Shown in pieces: positions 1 through 6,639 of a stretch of DNA of 6,639 nucleotides. Below the pieces are notes generated by a model. It saw nothing but the letters and a program-made list of their open reading frames with translations, made no database searches and had not been told where the DNA came from. The translations under genes and the position numbers were made by a program. Source of the DNA: Cyclobacteriaceae bacterium (GTDB lineage: Bacteria > Bacteroidota > Bacteroidia > Cytophagales > Cyclobacteriaceae); contig JAIENH010000008.1 of assembly GCA_019751475.1 (NCBI GenBank), positions 1 through 6,639 of the forward strand, written 5' to 3'. Within the stretch, counting starts at the first letter, position 1. Each line of letters begins with the position of its first letter.

Positions 1-1639
1 AGATTACTACAAGTGATGCGTCAGCGATTCGATTTTTAATGGTGAGCATTTCGCTATCGAGGCGCTGATCATCCCACTGGAATCGGTTTTTAAGTTCTGT
101 CATCAAGGCTGGTATTACTTTTTGCATGCGAGGTAAATCAAAGTACAGCATGCCTGTTCTCCGAATAAAGAAGTCATCAGCTTTTATCACCATTTCATTT
201 TGCAACGCAAAATCCAACTCGGCTAGCGCGAGGCTTACTTCAGGATCAGACTCGGAACGAGATCGGATGTATTTAATGATCGCATCGGTTTGTTTTCCAA
301 ATAAGTGCACCAGGTACCCTGACATCTCCCCTTTCAAACCCAACTCGCTGATTTGTCGAGCCACTTGTTGGCTATACGTCTCCACCTCTTTTATAGAATT
401 AAAGGCACCAGTAGCCAATGGAATAGAATCCGTTGTACAATTGGCCAGGTCTCGATCACCAAAATTCTTTTTGATAACAAGGTCTAGCACACGCTCAGCC
501 ATTTTTCGATAGCCGGTGAGTTTGCCGCCAGCAATGGAATACAACCCGGTAGCTGATTCAAAAATTTCATCCTTGCGGGAAAGTTCAGAGGCAGACTTCC
601 CTGCTTCGTGAATCAAGGGACGGAGGCCCGCCCAACTTGATTCAATGTCAGCCATAGTAATGCGAGCTGACGGAAATGTTTCGTTGATAGCATCCACAAG
701 GTAGCGTGCATCTTCCTTCGAGGTAACCACGTGGTCTTTATCCCCCTGGTAATCTGTATCCGTTGTGCCAACATACGTGATGCGGCCTCGTGGAATAGCA
801 AAAATCATTCTGCCATCGGGCACATCAAAGTAGATGGCCTGTCGCACCGGCAGTCGATGATACGGAAGCACAATATGCACACCCTTGGTAAGATGCAATT
901 GCTTGTTCTCCTTCGATTTGTTTATCTCACGGAGTTCATCTACCCATGGACCAGCCGCATTGATCACCACCGCAGACTTAATTTCAAAATCGTCCTCTGC
1001 GATTTCATCATGTACCTTTACGCCAGAAATATTTTCGTTGGTGTATCGAAAGTCTTTCACGTGGATGTAATTCAGTAGCATCGCGCCTTGAAAGTGAGCC
1101 TTCTTCGCAATCTCTATCGTGAGGCGCGCATCATCCGTGCGATACTCTGCATAAATGGCTCCACCCTTGATGTCATCATTCTTCAGCAGCGGTTCGTACT
1201 TAATTGTTTGAAGTTTGGTGAGCATCCTCCGCTGGTCTTCCGGTTTCACACCGGCCAGCCAGTCGTAGATCTTCAAACCCACCGATGTGAGCCAATAACC
1301 AAGCCCCCGTTTCTCATAAAGGGGCAGCAACATTTTTTCCGGCACCACCAAATGTGGAGCCAGTCGATGTACAATGGCGCGCTCGCTGCCTACTTCTTTT
1401 ACCAATGCAAATTCCAACTGCTTGAGGTATCGAAGTCCGCCATGAATCAATTTTGTAGAGCGGCTGCTGGTGCCGTAGGCGAAGTCGTTCTTCTCTACCA
1501 AAGCTGTTTTCAATCCGCGTGACGCGGCATCTAACGCGATGCCACAGCCTGTTATACCGCCACCGATCACCAACACATCGAAATGATGTGTCTTTAACTT
1601 TTCCTTAATCGCACTTCGGGAATGAGCTGAAAAATCCAT
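1..1639 (-). CDS. glpD: FAD-dependent glycerol-3-phosphate dehydrogenase (C-terminus cut by window edge)
   Basis: Oxidises sn-glycerol-3-phosphate to dihydroxyacetone phosphate and passes electrons through FAD to quinone at the cytoplasmic membrane (EC 1.1.5.3); this is the last step of glycerol entry into glycolysis. Seen: 546 codons open from ATG at 1639 to the left edge with no stop. The FAD-binding Rossmann start is VIGGGITGCG at residues 24-33 followed by ALDAASRG, which fits the family's first signature. GTSSRSTKLIHGGLRYL lies at about 56-72, WAGLRP at 336-341, and the second signature GGKLTGYRKMA at 371-381. A C-terminal DAO_C-type domain includes FFIRRTGM near 490-497. The family is usually about 500-560 residues, so only a short tail should be missing. 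The start fits because the Rossmann strand begins about 20 residues in. There is no Shine-Dalgarno sequence. It has its own upstream spacer and is divergent from the DUF4160 gene, which separates it from glpK. Function is certain by motif. Confidence 0.95.
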   Translation of the reverse strand, partial: MDFSAHSRSAIKEKLKTHHFDVLVIGGGITGCGIALDAASRGLKTALVEKNDFAYGTSSRSTKLIHGGLRYLKQLEFALVKEVGSERAIVHRLAPHLVVPEKMLLPLYEKRGLGYWLTSVGLKIYDWLAGVKPEDQRRMLTKLQTIKYEPLLKNDDIKGGAIYAEYRTDDARLTIEIAKKAHFQGAMLLNYIHVKDFRYTNENISGVKVHDEIAEDDFEIKSAVVINAAGPWVDELREINKSKENKQLHLTKGVHIVLPYHRLPVRQAIYFDVPDGRMIFAIPRGRITYVGTTDTDYQGDKDHVVTSKEDARYLVDAINETFPSARITMADIESSWAGLRPLIHEAGKSASELSRKDEIFESATGLYSIAGGKLTGYRKMAERVLDLVIKKNFGDRDLANCTTDSIPLATGAFNSIKEVETYSQQVARQISELGLKGEMSGYLVHLFGKQTDAIIKYIRSRSESDPEVSLALAELDFALQNEMVIKADDFFIRRTGMLYFDLPRMQKVIPALMTELKNRFQWDDQRLDSEMLTIKNRIADASLVVI

Positions 1640-1656
1640 GAATGCTATTGGGAGGT

Positions 1657-1668
1657 TTTGAATTCAAA
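1657..1668. promoter_or_regulatory. 12-bp palindrome in the glpD / DUF4160 divergent spacer
   Basis: TTTGAATTCAAA is a perfect palindrome in the 61-bp spacer between two divergent genes. Its left TTTG is followed, after exactly 20 bases, by TAGCGTTC (1681-1688) on the plus strand. This is a weak match to the Bacteroidota -33 TTTG / -7 TAnnTTTG promoter (4 of 6 fixed positions in the -7 box) and could drive the cassette. On the minus strand TTTATTTG (1665-1672) resembles a -7 box for glpD, but its TTTG partner (1688-1691) is only 15 bases away. It could be an operator, a promoter part or chance. Confidence 0.3.
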
Positions 1669-1694
1669 TAAACCGTAATTTAGCGTTCAAATTC

Positions 1695-1702
1695 AGTAAA
1701 AT
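1695..1702 (+). repeat. 8-bp direct repeat AGTAAAAT, left flank of the DUF4160/DUF2442 cassette
   Basis: AGTAAAAT here includes the AT of the DUF4160 start codon and recurs at 2224-2231, at the other end of the cassette. It has the layout of a target-site duplication or a recombination footprint. At 8 bp of AT-rich sequence, chance is not excluded. Confidence 0.45.
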
Positions 1703-1970
1703 GCCTGTTATCTCAATGTTTTACGGGATTATTGTCTCCATGTATTATCTTGACAATAAACAGCATCATGTACCACATATTCATGCTAGGTATGGAGAAA
1801 AAGAGGGAGTTTATTCAATACCTGATGGCATTTTGATTGAAGGTAGTCTTCCTTCCAACAAAGAAAGGCTTTTAGTTGCATGGATTGAAATACACAGAGA
1901 AGAGCTTATGGCAGATTGGACATTGGCATTATCAGGACAAAAGGTTTTTATAATAGATCCGTTAAAGTAA
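1701..1970 (+). CDS. DUF4160 family protein, putative half of a toxin-antitoxin-like pair
   Basis: A small 89-residue protein of the DUF4160 family; its biochemical role is not established. Seen: the N-terminus MPVISMFYGIIVSMYY matches the usual family opening, which fixes the start at 1701. Next come the His-rich PHIHARYG (residues 25-32), LIEGSLP (45-51) and W-IE-HREELM--W (61-73), all hallmarks of the family. The length is full for the family. It lies 6 bp upstream of a DUF2442 gene on the same strand, a pairing commonly seen in bacterial genomes and, as I recall, proposed as a toxin-antitoxin-type module; which partner would be toxic is unknown to me. The gene is more AT-rich than its neighbours (two 60-base lines counted by hand gave about 33 and 38% GC, against 58% for one glpK line). 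No Shine-Dalgarno sequence is visible. It runs opposite to the glp genes. Family call firm, function open. Confidence 0.85.
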   Translation: MPVISMFYGIIVSMYYLDNKQHHVPHIHARYGEKEGVYSIPDGILIEGSLPSNKERLLVAWIEIHREELMADWTLALSGQKVFIIDPLK

Positions 1971-1973
1971 GAC

Positions 1974-2006
1974 GTAATGAACCCACGAGTAATGAACCCA
2001 CGAGTA
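1974..2006 (+). repeat. 15-bp tandem duplication over the DUF2442 start codon
   Basis: ATGAACCCACGAGTA occurs at 1977-1991 and again, without mismatch, at 1992-2006; the preceding GTA (1974-1976) extends the periodicity to 33 bases. The unit is five codons (MNPRV), so the frame is kept and the start codon plus its three upstream bases are duplicated. The perfect identity suggests a recent slippage or duplication event. Confidence 0.95.
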
Positions 2007-2228
2007 GAAAAGGTGAAATATGTTGATCATCACATATTAGAAATCTTGTTTGTGAATGGCGAATCAAAGTTGTTTGACGCATCACCATACCTTAATTTTC
2101 CAATTTATCAGCAATTACAAGATCAAGGCTTTTTCAGAAAAGCAAAGGCAGCTAACGGCACCGTAGTTTGGGACGATTTCACTGACTTTGACCCAGATTT
2201 GCTTTATTTGGAAAGCGTAAAGAAGTAA
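1977..2228 (+). CDS. DUF2442 family protein, partner of the DUF4160 gene
   Basis: An 83-residue protein of the DUF2442 family; molecular function unknown. Seen: KYVDHHILEILFVNGESKLFD (about residues 14-34) followed by SPYL, FPIYQQLQD, then GTVVWDDFTDFDPDLLY near the C-terminus. This is the usual family pattern ending in W-----D-DPD-LY. It follows the DUF4160 gene by 6 bp, so the two are almost surely co-transcribed. Its start is ambiguous: the sequence ATGAACCCACGAGTA occurs twice in tandem in frame, so the protein starts either MNPRVMNPRV (1977, 83 residues) or MNPRV (1992, 78 residues). Both ATGs have the same GTA just before them, and neither has a Shine-Dalgarno sequence. The stop lies 2 bp from the stop of convergent glpK. 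It could be an antitoxin-like or DNA-binding partner of DUF4160, but this is inference from pairing only. Confidence 0.82.
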   Translation: MNPRVMNPRVEKVKYVDHHILEILFVNGESKLFDASPYLNFPIYQQLQDQGFFRKAKAANGTVVWDDFTDFDPDLLYLESVKK

Positions 2229-2230
2229 AA

Positions 2231-2231
<1 letters not shown>
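2224..2231 (+). repeat. 8-bp direct repeat AGTAAAAT, right flank of the cassette
   Basis: This is the second copy of AGTAAAAT. It covers the DUF2442 stop codon and the last base of the glpK stop codon (read on the minus strand). Collapsing the two copies would remove 529 bp, leave glpK intact and place its stop about 60 bp from the glpD start, a normal operon-like spacing. Confidence 0.45.
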
Positions 2232-3712
<1,481 letters not shown>

Positions 3713-3725
3713 TTAGCCGATAAAC

Positions 3726-4433
3726 CTATTGAAAGATAACTGTGTAAATCATGGCTCCGAGCAACCCTCCTACTATTGGGCCTACCACAGGTATCCACGC
3801 ATAACTCCAATCTGATTTTCCTTTTCCATGAATGGGAAGAATGGCGTGAGCCAAGCGAGGCCCCAAGTCGCGCGCAGGATTGATGGCAAAACCTGTTGTA
3901 CCACCCAGGCTTAAGCCGATGGAAATGATCAATAGGCCCACCACGATTGGGTTTAAGCCTTGCGTAAATTCGTTTGCTCCAATACACAAAAGGCCTAATA
4001 CCAATACAGTTGTGCCAATGATCTCACTGATGAGGTTAGTAATTGTATTGCGAATAGCTGGGGCCGTACAAAACACAGCCAGCTTTGCGCCTGCATCTTC
4101 GGTAATTTTCCAATGAGGCAAAAAATGAAGCCATACCAGTATGGCACCTGTAAAGGCTCCTGCCAACTGAGCCAGGATATAGCCAGCCACATCCCCTGAT
4201 GGAAACGTACCCATATAGGCCATCGCCAACGTAACGGCCGGATTGAGATGAGCGCCACTGACTTTGCCTACAGCATAAATGGCCAATGTCACTGCCAAAC
4301 CCCAGGCCACTACAATCACCAGCCACCCTGCATTTTCAGATTTAGAACGTTTCAATAACACTCCAGCTACCACGCCATCACCCAGAAGAACGAGTAGAAG
4401 GGTGCCGATAAATTCTGCTAAGTAGTTACTCAT
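3726..4433 (-). CDS. glpF: Glycerol facilitator (aquaglyceroporin, MIP family)
   Basis: Inner-membrane channel allowing passive entry of glycerol and similar small polyols. Seen: 235 residues with the six-helix, two-half-helix layout of the MIP family. The two pore motifs are SGAHLNPAVT (NPA at 64-66) and GFAINPARDLGPR (NPA at 185-187). The selectivity filter is glycerol-type: W44 in VVAWG, F182 three residues before the second NPA motif, R188, and the Asp right after it (D189) that marks aquaglyceroporins against water-only channels. Compared with E. coli GlpF (281 residues) it is shorter at loops and C-terminus, though complete. It is placed 39 bp after the MFS transporter gene and 16 bp before glpK in the same direction, so co-expression with the kinase is very likely. 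The start MSNYLAEFIGTLLLV matches the family opening; no Shine-Dalgarno sequence is seen. Confidence 0.96.
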   Translation of the reverse strand: MSNYLAEFIGTLLLVLLGDGVVAGVLLKRSKSENAGWLVIVVAWGLAVTLAIYAVGKVSGAHLNPAVTLAMAYMGTFPSGDVAGYILAQLAGAFTGAILVWLHFLPHWKITEDAGAKLAVFCTAPAIRNTITNLISEIIGTTVLVLGLLCIGANEFTQGLNPIVVGLLIISIGLSLGGTTGFAINPARDLGPRLAHAILPIHGKGKSDWSYAWIPVVGPIVGGLLGAMIYTVIFQ

Positions 4434-4472
4434 AACGATTGGGTTGATTTTGAATAAAAATCATGATCTGTG

Positions 4473-5960
4473 CTAGTGTCCCGAGGAAGTCATTTGTATT
4501 TCCCGTTCCCCCGAAGGTTCGGCTTTAATAAGCAATGTCGCCAGTGCAGCCAACATCAACAACACCCCTGCAAAAAGCACCGCATGGCTACTGTTATTGT
4601 TCAAAAAGTTTTTCAAGACAAAGCCGAATGTCAGCGTCTGGAGAATCATAGGCACTACAATCATCATGTTAATGATTCCCATGTAAACACCGTATCGTTC
4701 TTTCGGAATGTTTCCCACTACGAGCAAATAAGGAATACCCATCATACTTGCCCAACCAACACCAAAACCAGTAATTGCTGGAAACAGTGCGTACTTATTC
4801 TCAATAAAGGGAAACATCAGGAAACCTGCGGCTGCTAGTAGCAAGCACATAAAGTGAACAATCTTTGGTGATGATTTCTTTACAAACCACACCAGGGCAA
4901 AGGCCGATAAAAACGTGACGATGTTGTACCAGCCGTTCACGAGACCCGTCCAGCTTACCGCCTGCTCGTACAGTTGCGGGTTATCCGTAGGCGTTGCCTT
5001 CCATACAGAAAGTCCAATGCTCTTGGAAACATTTTGCCAATAACAGAACAACGCATACCACTGAAACAAATACACGAGAGCCAACTGCCACATCACACGC
5101 GGCATATCTACAATGGCCTCAACGATTTCAATGTTCTGTGCGAACAACACTTTTGTAACCGAATTGCCCTTCACCCAATCAACCACCCTGCGAAGAAGTG
5201 ACCGATAAAACAGGGAAGGCAAAGCCAGAACGGCCAACATAACATAAGCCACAACTGAAGTAAGCACTGAGATAAAAAATTGCCACACCAAAAGCGGCTG
5301 ACCTTCATTCTTTCGCTTGATCTCTTCAATCTCTTCTTTGCTCGGAGGTATCTCCGGAGTGGTGTGCATACTCCACCAAATAGTGCCTATAGAACAGACT
5401 GAGCCGAGGAAGAACGAAGCAAACACCCAATTCGGGATGGCACCTGTTTTCCCTACCACAATTAGGGGGAAAATAAAAAGAGAGACGTTCGCAAGAGTTT
5501 GACCGAGGCCTGTGAAAAAGCTTTGGGTTTGAAATCCCGTTGGTCTTTGTTCATCGCTTAGCTTGTCAGCGATAAACGCCCTGTACGGTTCCATAGCTGT
5601 GTTATTTCCCACATCCAAAATCCACAGCAAGCCAGCCGCCATCCACAACGCACTGCTAAAAGGAAAAAAGAAAAGGCAAACACTGCACAACATAGCCCCA
5701 ATAAAGAAGTAAGGCTTCCGCCTACCGAACTTTGGGTGCCATGTCTTGTCGCTTAGGGCGCCAATGATGGGCTGAATTAACAATCCCGTTACCGGGCCCG
5801 CGAGGTTCAATAGTGGTATCTCATCCGGACTGGCGCCCAAGAAATCATAGATCGGATTAACGGCACTCTGCTGCAAGCCAAAGCTGTATTGTATACCAAA
5901 GAACCCCACATTCATATTGATGATCTGGGCAAATGTGAGGTGGGGTTTTGATAAACTCAT
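4473..5960 (-). CDS. MFS transporter, SLC45 / sugar:cation symporter-like
   Basis: A 495-residue multi-pass inner-membrane transporter. Seen: many hydrophobic helices in an MFS-like pattern. The cytoplasmic loop between helices 2 and 3 reads SDKTWHPKFGRRKP (70-83), the variant of the MFS motif typical of the SLC45/plant sucrose transporter and GPH-like groups. EPYRAFIADKL (124-134) corresponds to the conserved segment after helix 4 in those families, and WQNVSKSIG (308-316) lies in the second half. An enlarged charged middle region (about 202-290) carries PPSKEEIEEIKRKNEG and one or two extra hydrophobic stretches. Characterised relatives move sucrose, maltose or other glucosides with protons; the substrate here cannot be read from sequence. 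It sits directly upstream of glpF in the same direction, which hints at a glycerol-containing or polyol substrate, though this is only inference. The start at 5960 matches the usual family N-terminus. No Shine-Dalgarno sequence; AAACCTCC stands 8 bases upstream. Confidence 0.88.
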   Translation of the reverse strand: MSLSKPHLTFAQIINMNVGFFGIQYSFGLQQSAVNPIYDFLGASPDEIPLLNLAGPVTGLLIQPIIGALSDKTWHPKFGRRKPYFFIGAMLCSVCLFFFPFSSALWMAAGLLWILDVGNNTAMEPYRAFIADKLSDEQRPTGFQTQSFFTGLGQTLANVSLFIFPLIVVGKTGAIPNWVFASFFLGSVCSIGTIWWSMHTTPEIPPSKEEIEEIKRKNEGQPLLVWQFFISVLTSVVAYVMLAVLALPSLFYRSLLRRVVDWVKGNSVTKVLFAQNIEIVEAIVDMPRVMWQLALVYLFQWYALFCYWQNVSKSIGLSVWKATPTDNPQLYEQAVSWTGLVNGWYNIVTFLSAFALVWFVKKSSPKIVHFMCLLLAAAGFLMFPFIENKYALFPAITGFGVGWASMMGIPYLLVVGNIPKERYGVYMGIINMMIVVPMILQTLTFGFVLKNFLNNNSSHAVLFAGVLLMLAALATLLIKAEPSGEREIQMTSSGH

Positions 5961-5989
5961 GCAGGTATGGAGGTTTGGTCACAGTAAGA

Positions 5990-6006
5990 TCACGAAAGAT
6001 TCGTGA
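5990..6006. promoter_or_regulatory. Perfect inverted repeat upstream of the MFS gene (operator candidate)
   Basis: TCACGAA-AGA-TTCGTGA, 7-bp arms with a 3-base centre, ends 29 bases before the MFS start codon. On the minus strand it overlaps AATCTTTC (5994-6001), a poor -7 box (4 of 6 fixed positions of TAnnTTTG) lying exactly 20 bases after TTTG (6022-6025). If that promoter is real, a repressor bound here would block it. As an RNA hairpin it has no following U-run, so a classical terminator is unlikely. Confidence 0.35.
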
Positions 6007-6009
6007 AGA

Positions 6010-6032
6010 TGCAAGAACACCCAAACCTTGCA
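6010..6032. repeat. Second inverted repeat in the gap before the MFS gene
   Basis: TGCAAG (6010-6015) and CTTGCA (6027-6032) form 6-bp arms around an 11-base loop, just 3 bases from the preceding inverted repeat. The loop holds the minus-strand TTTG that could be a -33 element. Together the two repeats fill much of the 99-bp gap 5961-6059. It could be a regulator site, a weak RNA stem after the upstream gene, or chance. Confidence 0.3.
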
Positions 6033-6059
6033 GCTACGTGTCTGTAACTATATGGAATC

Positions 6060-6639
6060 TTACAATCTTGTTCTCAATCTTGCCGCAATTAACCCACCAA
6101 CTTTTCTGCCTTGCACTTTACCTTCTTCACAGGCAGGCTTGTAGTGAATTCCACCGTATAACCGGCTCACGGCTGCTTCCTCAGCCGCTTGTTGAAAAGA
6201 TTTGAAACTGCGGGCCGTCATACCATACTCTACTTCTGTCGAATCTGTGAATGCAAAATTATCACCGAACAAACCCGTAAGCGCCACAGCAGCTGAGTTT
6301 GATATAACACTATGTCCACTCGTGTGCTCAGGGAACGGAGGTGTCTGCAGCAATGGCACCCAGTTTTCATCAATGTATTGATTGATGTAGCTCTCAGGGC
6401 GAATGAGCTTGCTCCGATACTTTTCATCCCAGCAACTTATGAAACCATCTACGAGTGAAAGTGACACGCGAAGATAGGCTTCAGCCGAAGTAGTCAAATC
6501 CGCTTTCATTTTTGTACAAGCAAGGCGAGTGATGTTCATCCAGTGGCCACCTGGTGAAATTTTCTTGGTTGCAAACATAACGTGACCCTTCACGTTCATC
6601 ACAAACGGATTGCAATCCCAAAAGCTTGCAATTTCCTTT
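6060..6639 (-). CDS. Vanadium-dependent haloperoxidase / PAP2-type acid phosphatase superfamily protein (5' end beyond window)
   Basis: C-terminal part, 192 complete codons, of a soluble protein from the superfamily shared by vanadium haloperoxidases and PAP2 phosphatases. Seen: the full oxyanion-pocket set in order. K-x6-RP is KYRSKLIRP (codons near 6422-6396), the second motif is PEHTSGHS with the catalytic His near 6312-6314, and SR-x5-H is SRLYGGIHY with the His near 6144-6146. Upstream are FWDCNPFVMNVKGHVMFATKK and SPGGHW, segments I associate with the haloperoxidase-like branch common in Bacteroidota. No membrane helices are seen in this part. The frame stays open to the right edge; the GTG at 6602 lies inside conserved sequence and is not the start. 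Members either oxidise halides with peroxide or hydrolyse phosphate esters, and sequence alone does not decide. It lies 99 bp upstream of the MFS gene in the same direction; a link with glycerol metabolism is not evident. Confidence 0.85.
   Translation of the reverse strand, partial: KEIASFWDCNPFVMNVKGHVMFATKKISPGGHWMNITRLACTKMKADLTTSAEAYLRVSLSLVDGFISCWDEKYRSKLIRPESYINQYIDENWVPLLQTPPFPEHTSGHSVISNSAAVALTGLFGDNFAFTDSTEVEYGMTARSFKSFQQAAEEAAVSRLYGGIHYKPACEEGKVQGRKVGGLIAARLRTRL

Noticed and set aside
126..1522. Plus-strand open frames (for example 126-512, 731-1078 and 1088-1522) opposite glpD
   Set aside because: They are antisense to a continuous, motif-complete glpD frame, have Ser/Arg/Cys-rich low-plausibility translations and match no family I recognise.
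1701..2228. Transposon or insertion sequence carrying the DUF4160/DUF2442 pair
   Set aside because: No transposase, no terminal inverted repeats and only an 8-bp direct repeat are present; the insertion idea is kept as a finding, not annotated as a mobile element.
4470..4838. Plus-strand frame of 122 codons opposite the end of the MFS gene
   Set aside because: The translation is His/Cys/Gln-rich with no domain pattern and is fully antisense to the transporter.
6600..6602. GTG at 6602 as the start of the haloperoxidase-like gene
   Set aside because: The open frame continues to the window edge and the residues just upstream (FWDCNPF) belong to the conserved protein, so the true start is outside.

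Overview
The window looks like a chromosomal segment of a member of the Bacteroidota (Cytophagales-like is my best guess). The reasons are the protein flavour of every gene, the absence of Shine-Dalgarno sequences in front of all visible starts, and weak TTTG / TAnnTTTG-type promoter candidates. It is dense: apart from gaps of 2-99 bases everything is coding, and no stretch above 300 bases lacks a gene. I see no tRNA, rRNA, CRISPR array or transposase.

Layout. Five genes lie on the minus strand and are read from right to left. They are a vanadium-haloperoxidase/PAP2-type protein whose 5' end is off the right edge (6060-6639), an SLC45-like sugar MFS transporter (4473-5960), the aquaglyceroporin glpF (3726-4433), glycerol kinase glpK (2231-3709) and FAD-dependent glycerol-3-phosphate dehydrogenase glpD (1-1639, C-terminus just off the left edge). 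GlpF admits glycerol, GlpK traps it as sn-glycerol-3-phosphate, and GlpD oxidises that to dihydroxyacetone phosphate while reducing quinone. The transporter is 39 bp from glpF and probably belongs to the same transcription unit; its substrate is unknown.

Between glpK and glpD, on the opposite strand, sits a compact two-gene cassette (1701-2228) encoding a DUF4160 protein and a DUF2442 protein, a pairing that resembles a toxin-antitoxin-type module. It splits what would be a contiguous glpF-glpK-glpD cluster. It is visibly more AT-rich than its flanks, ends 2 bp from the glpK stop, and is bounded by an 8-bp direct repeat (AGTAAAAT). The second gene begins with a perfect in-frame 15-bp tandem duplication that includes its start codon. 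This cassette is the most unusual part of the window. I found no clearly new multi-gene system; the rest is a conventional glycerol-utilisation locus.

Regulatory candidates are a 12-bp palindrome in the glpD/DUF4160 divergent spacer and two inverted repeats in the 99-bp gap before the transporter gene. All are unproven.
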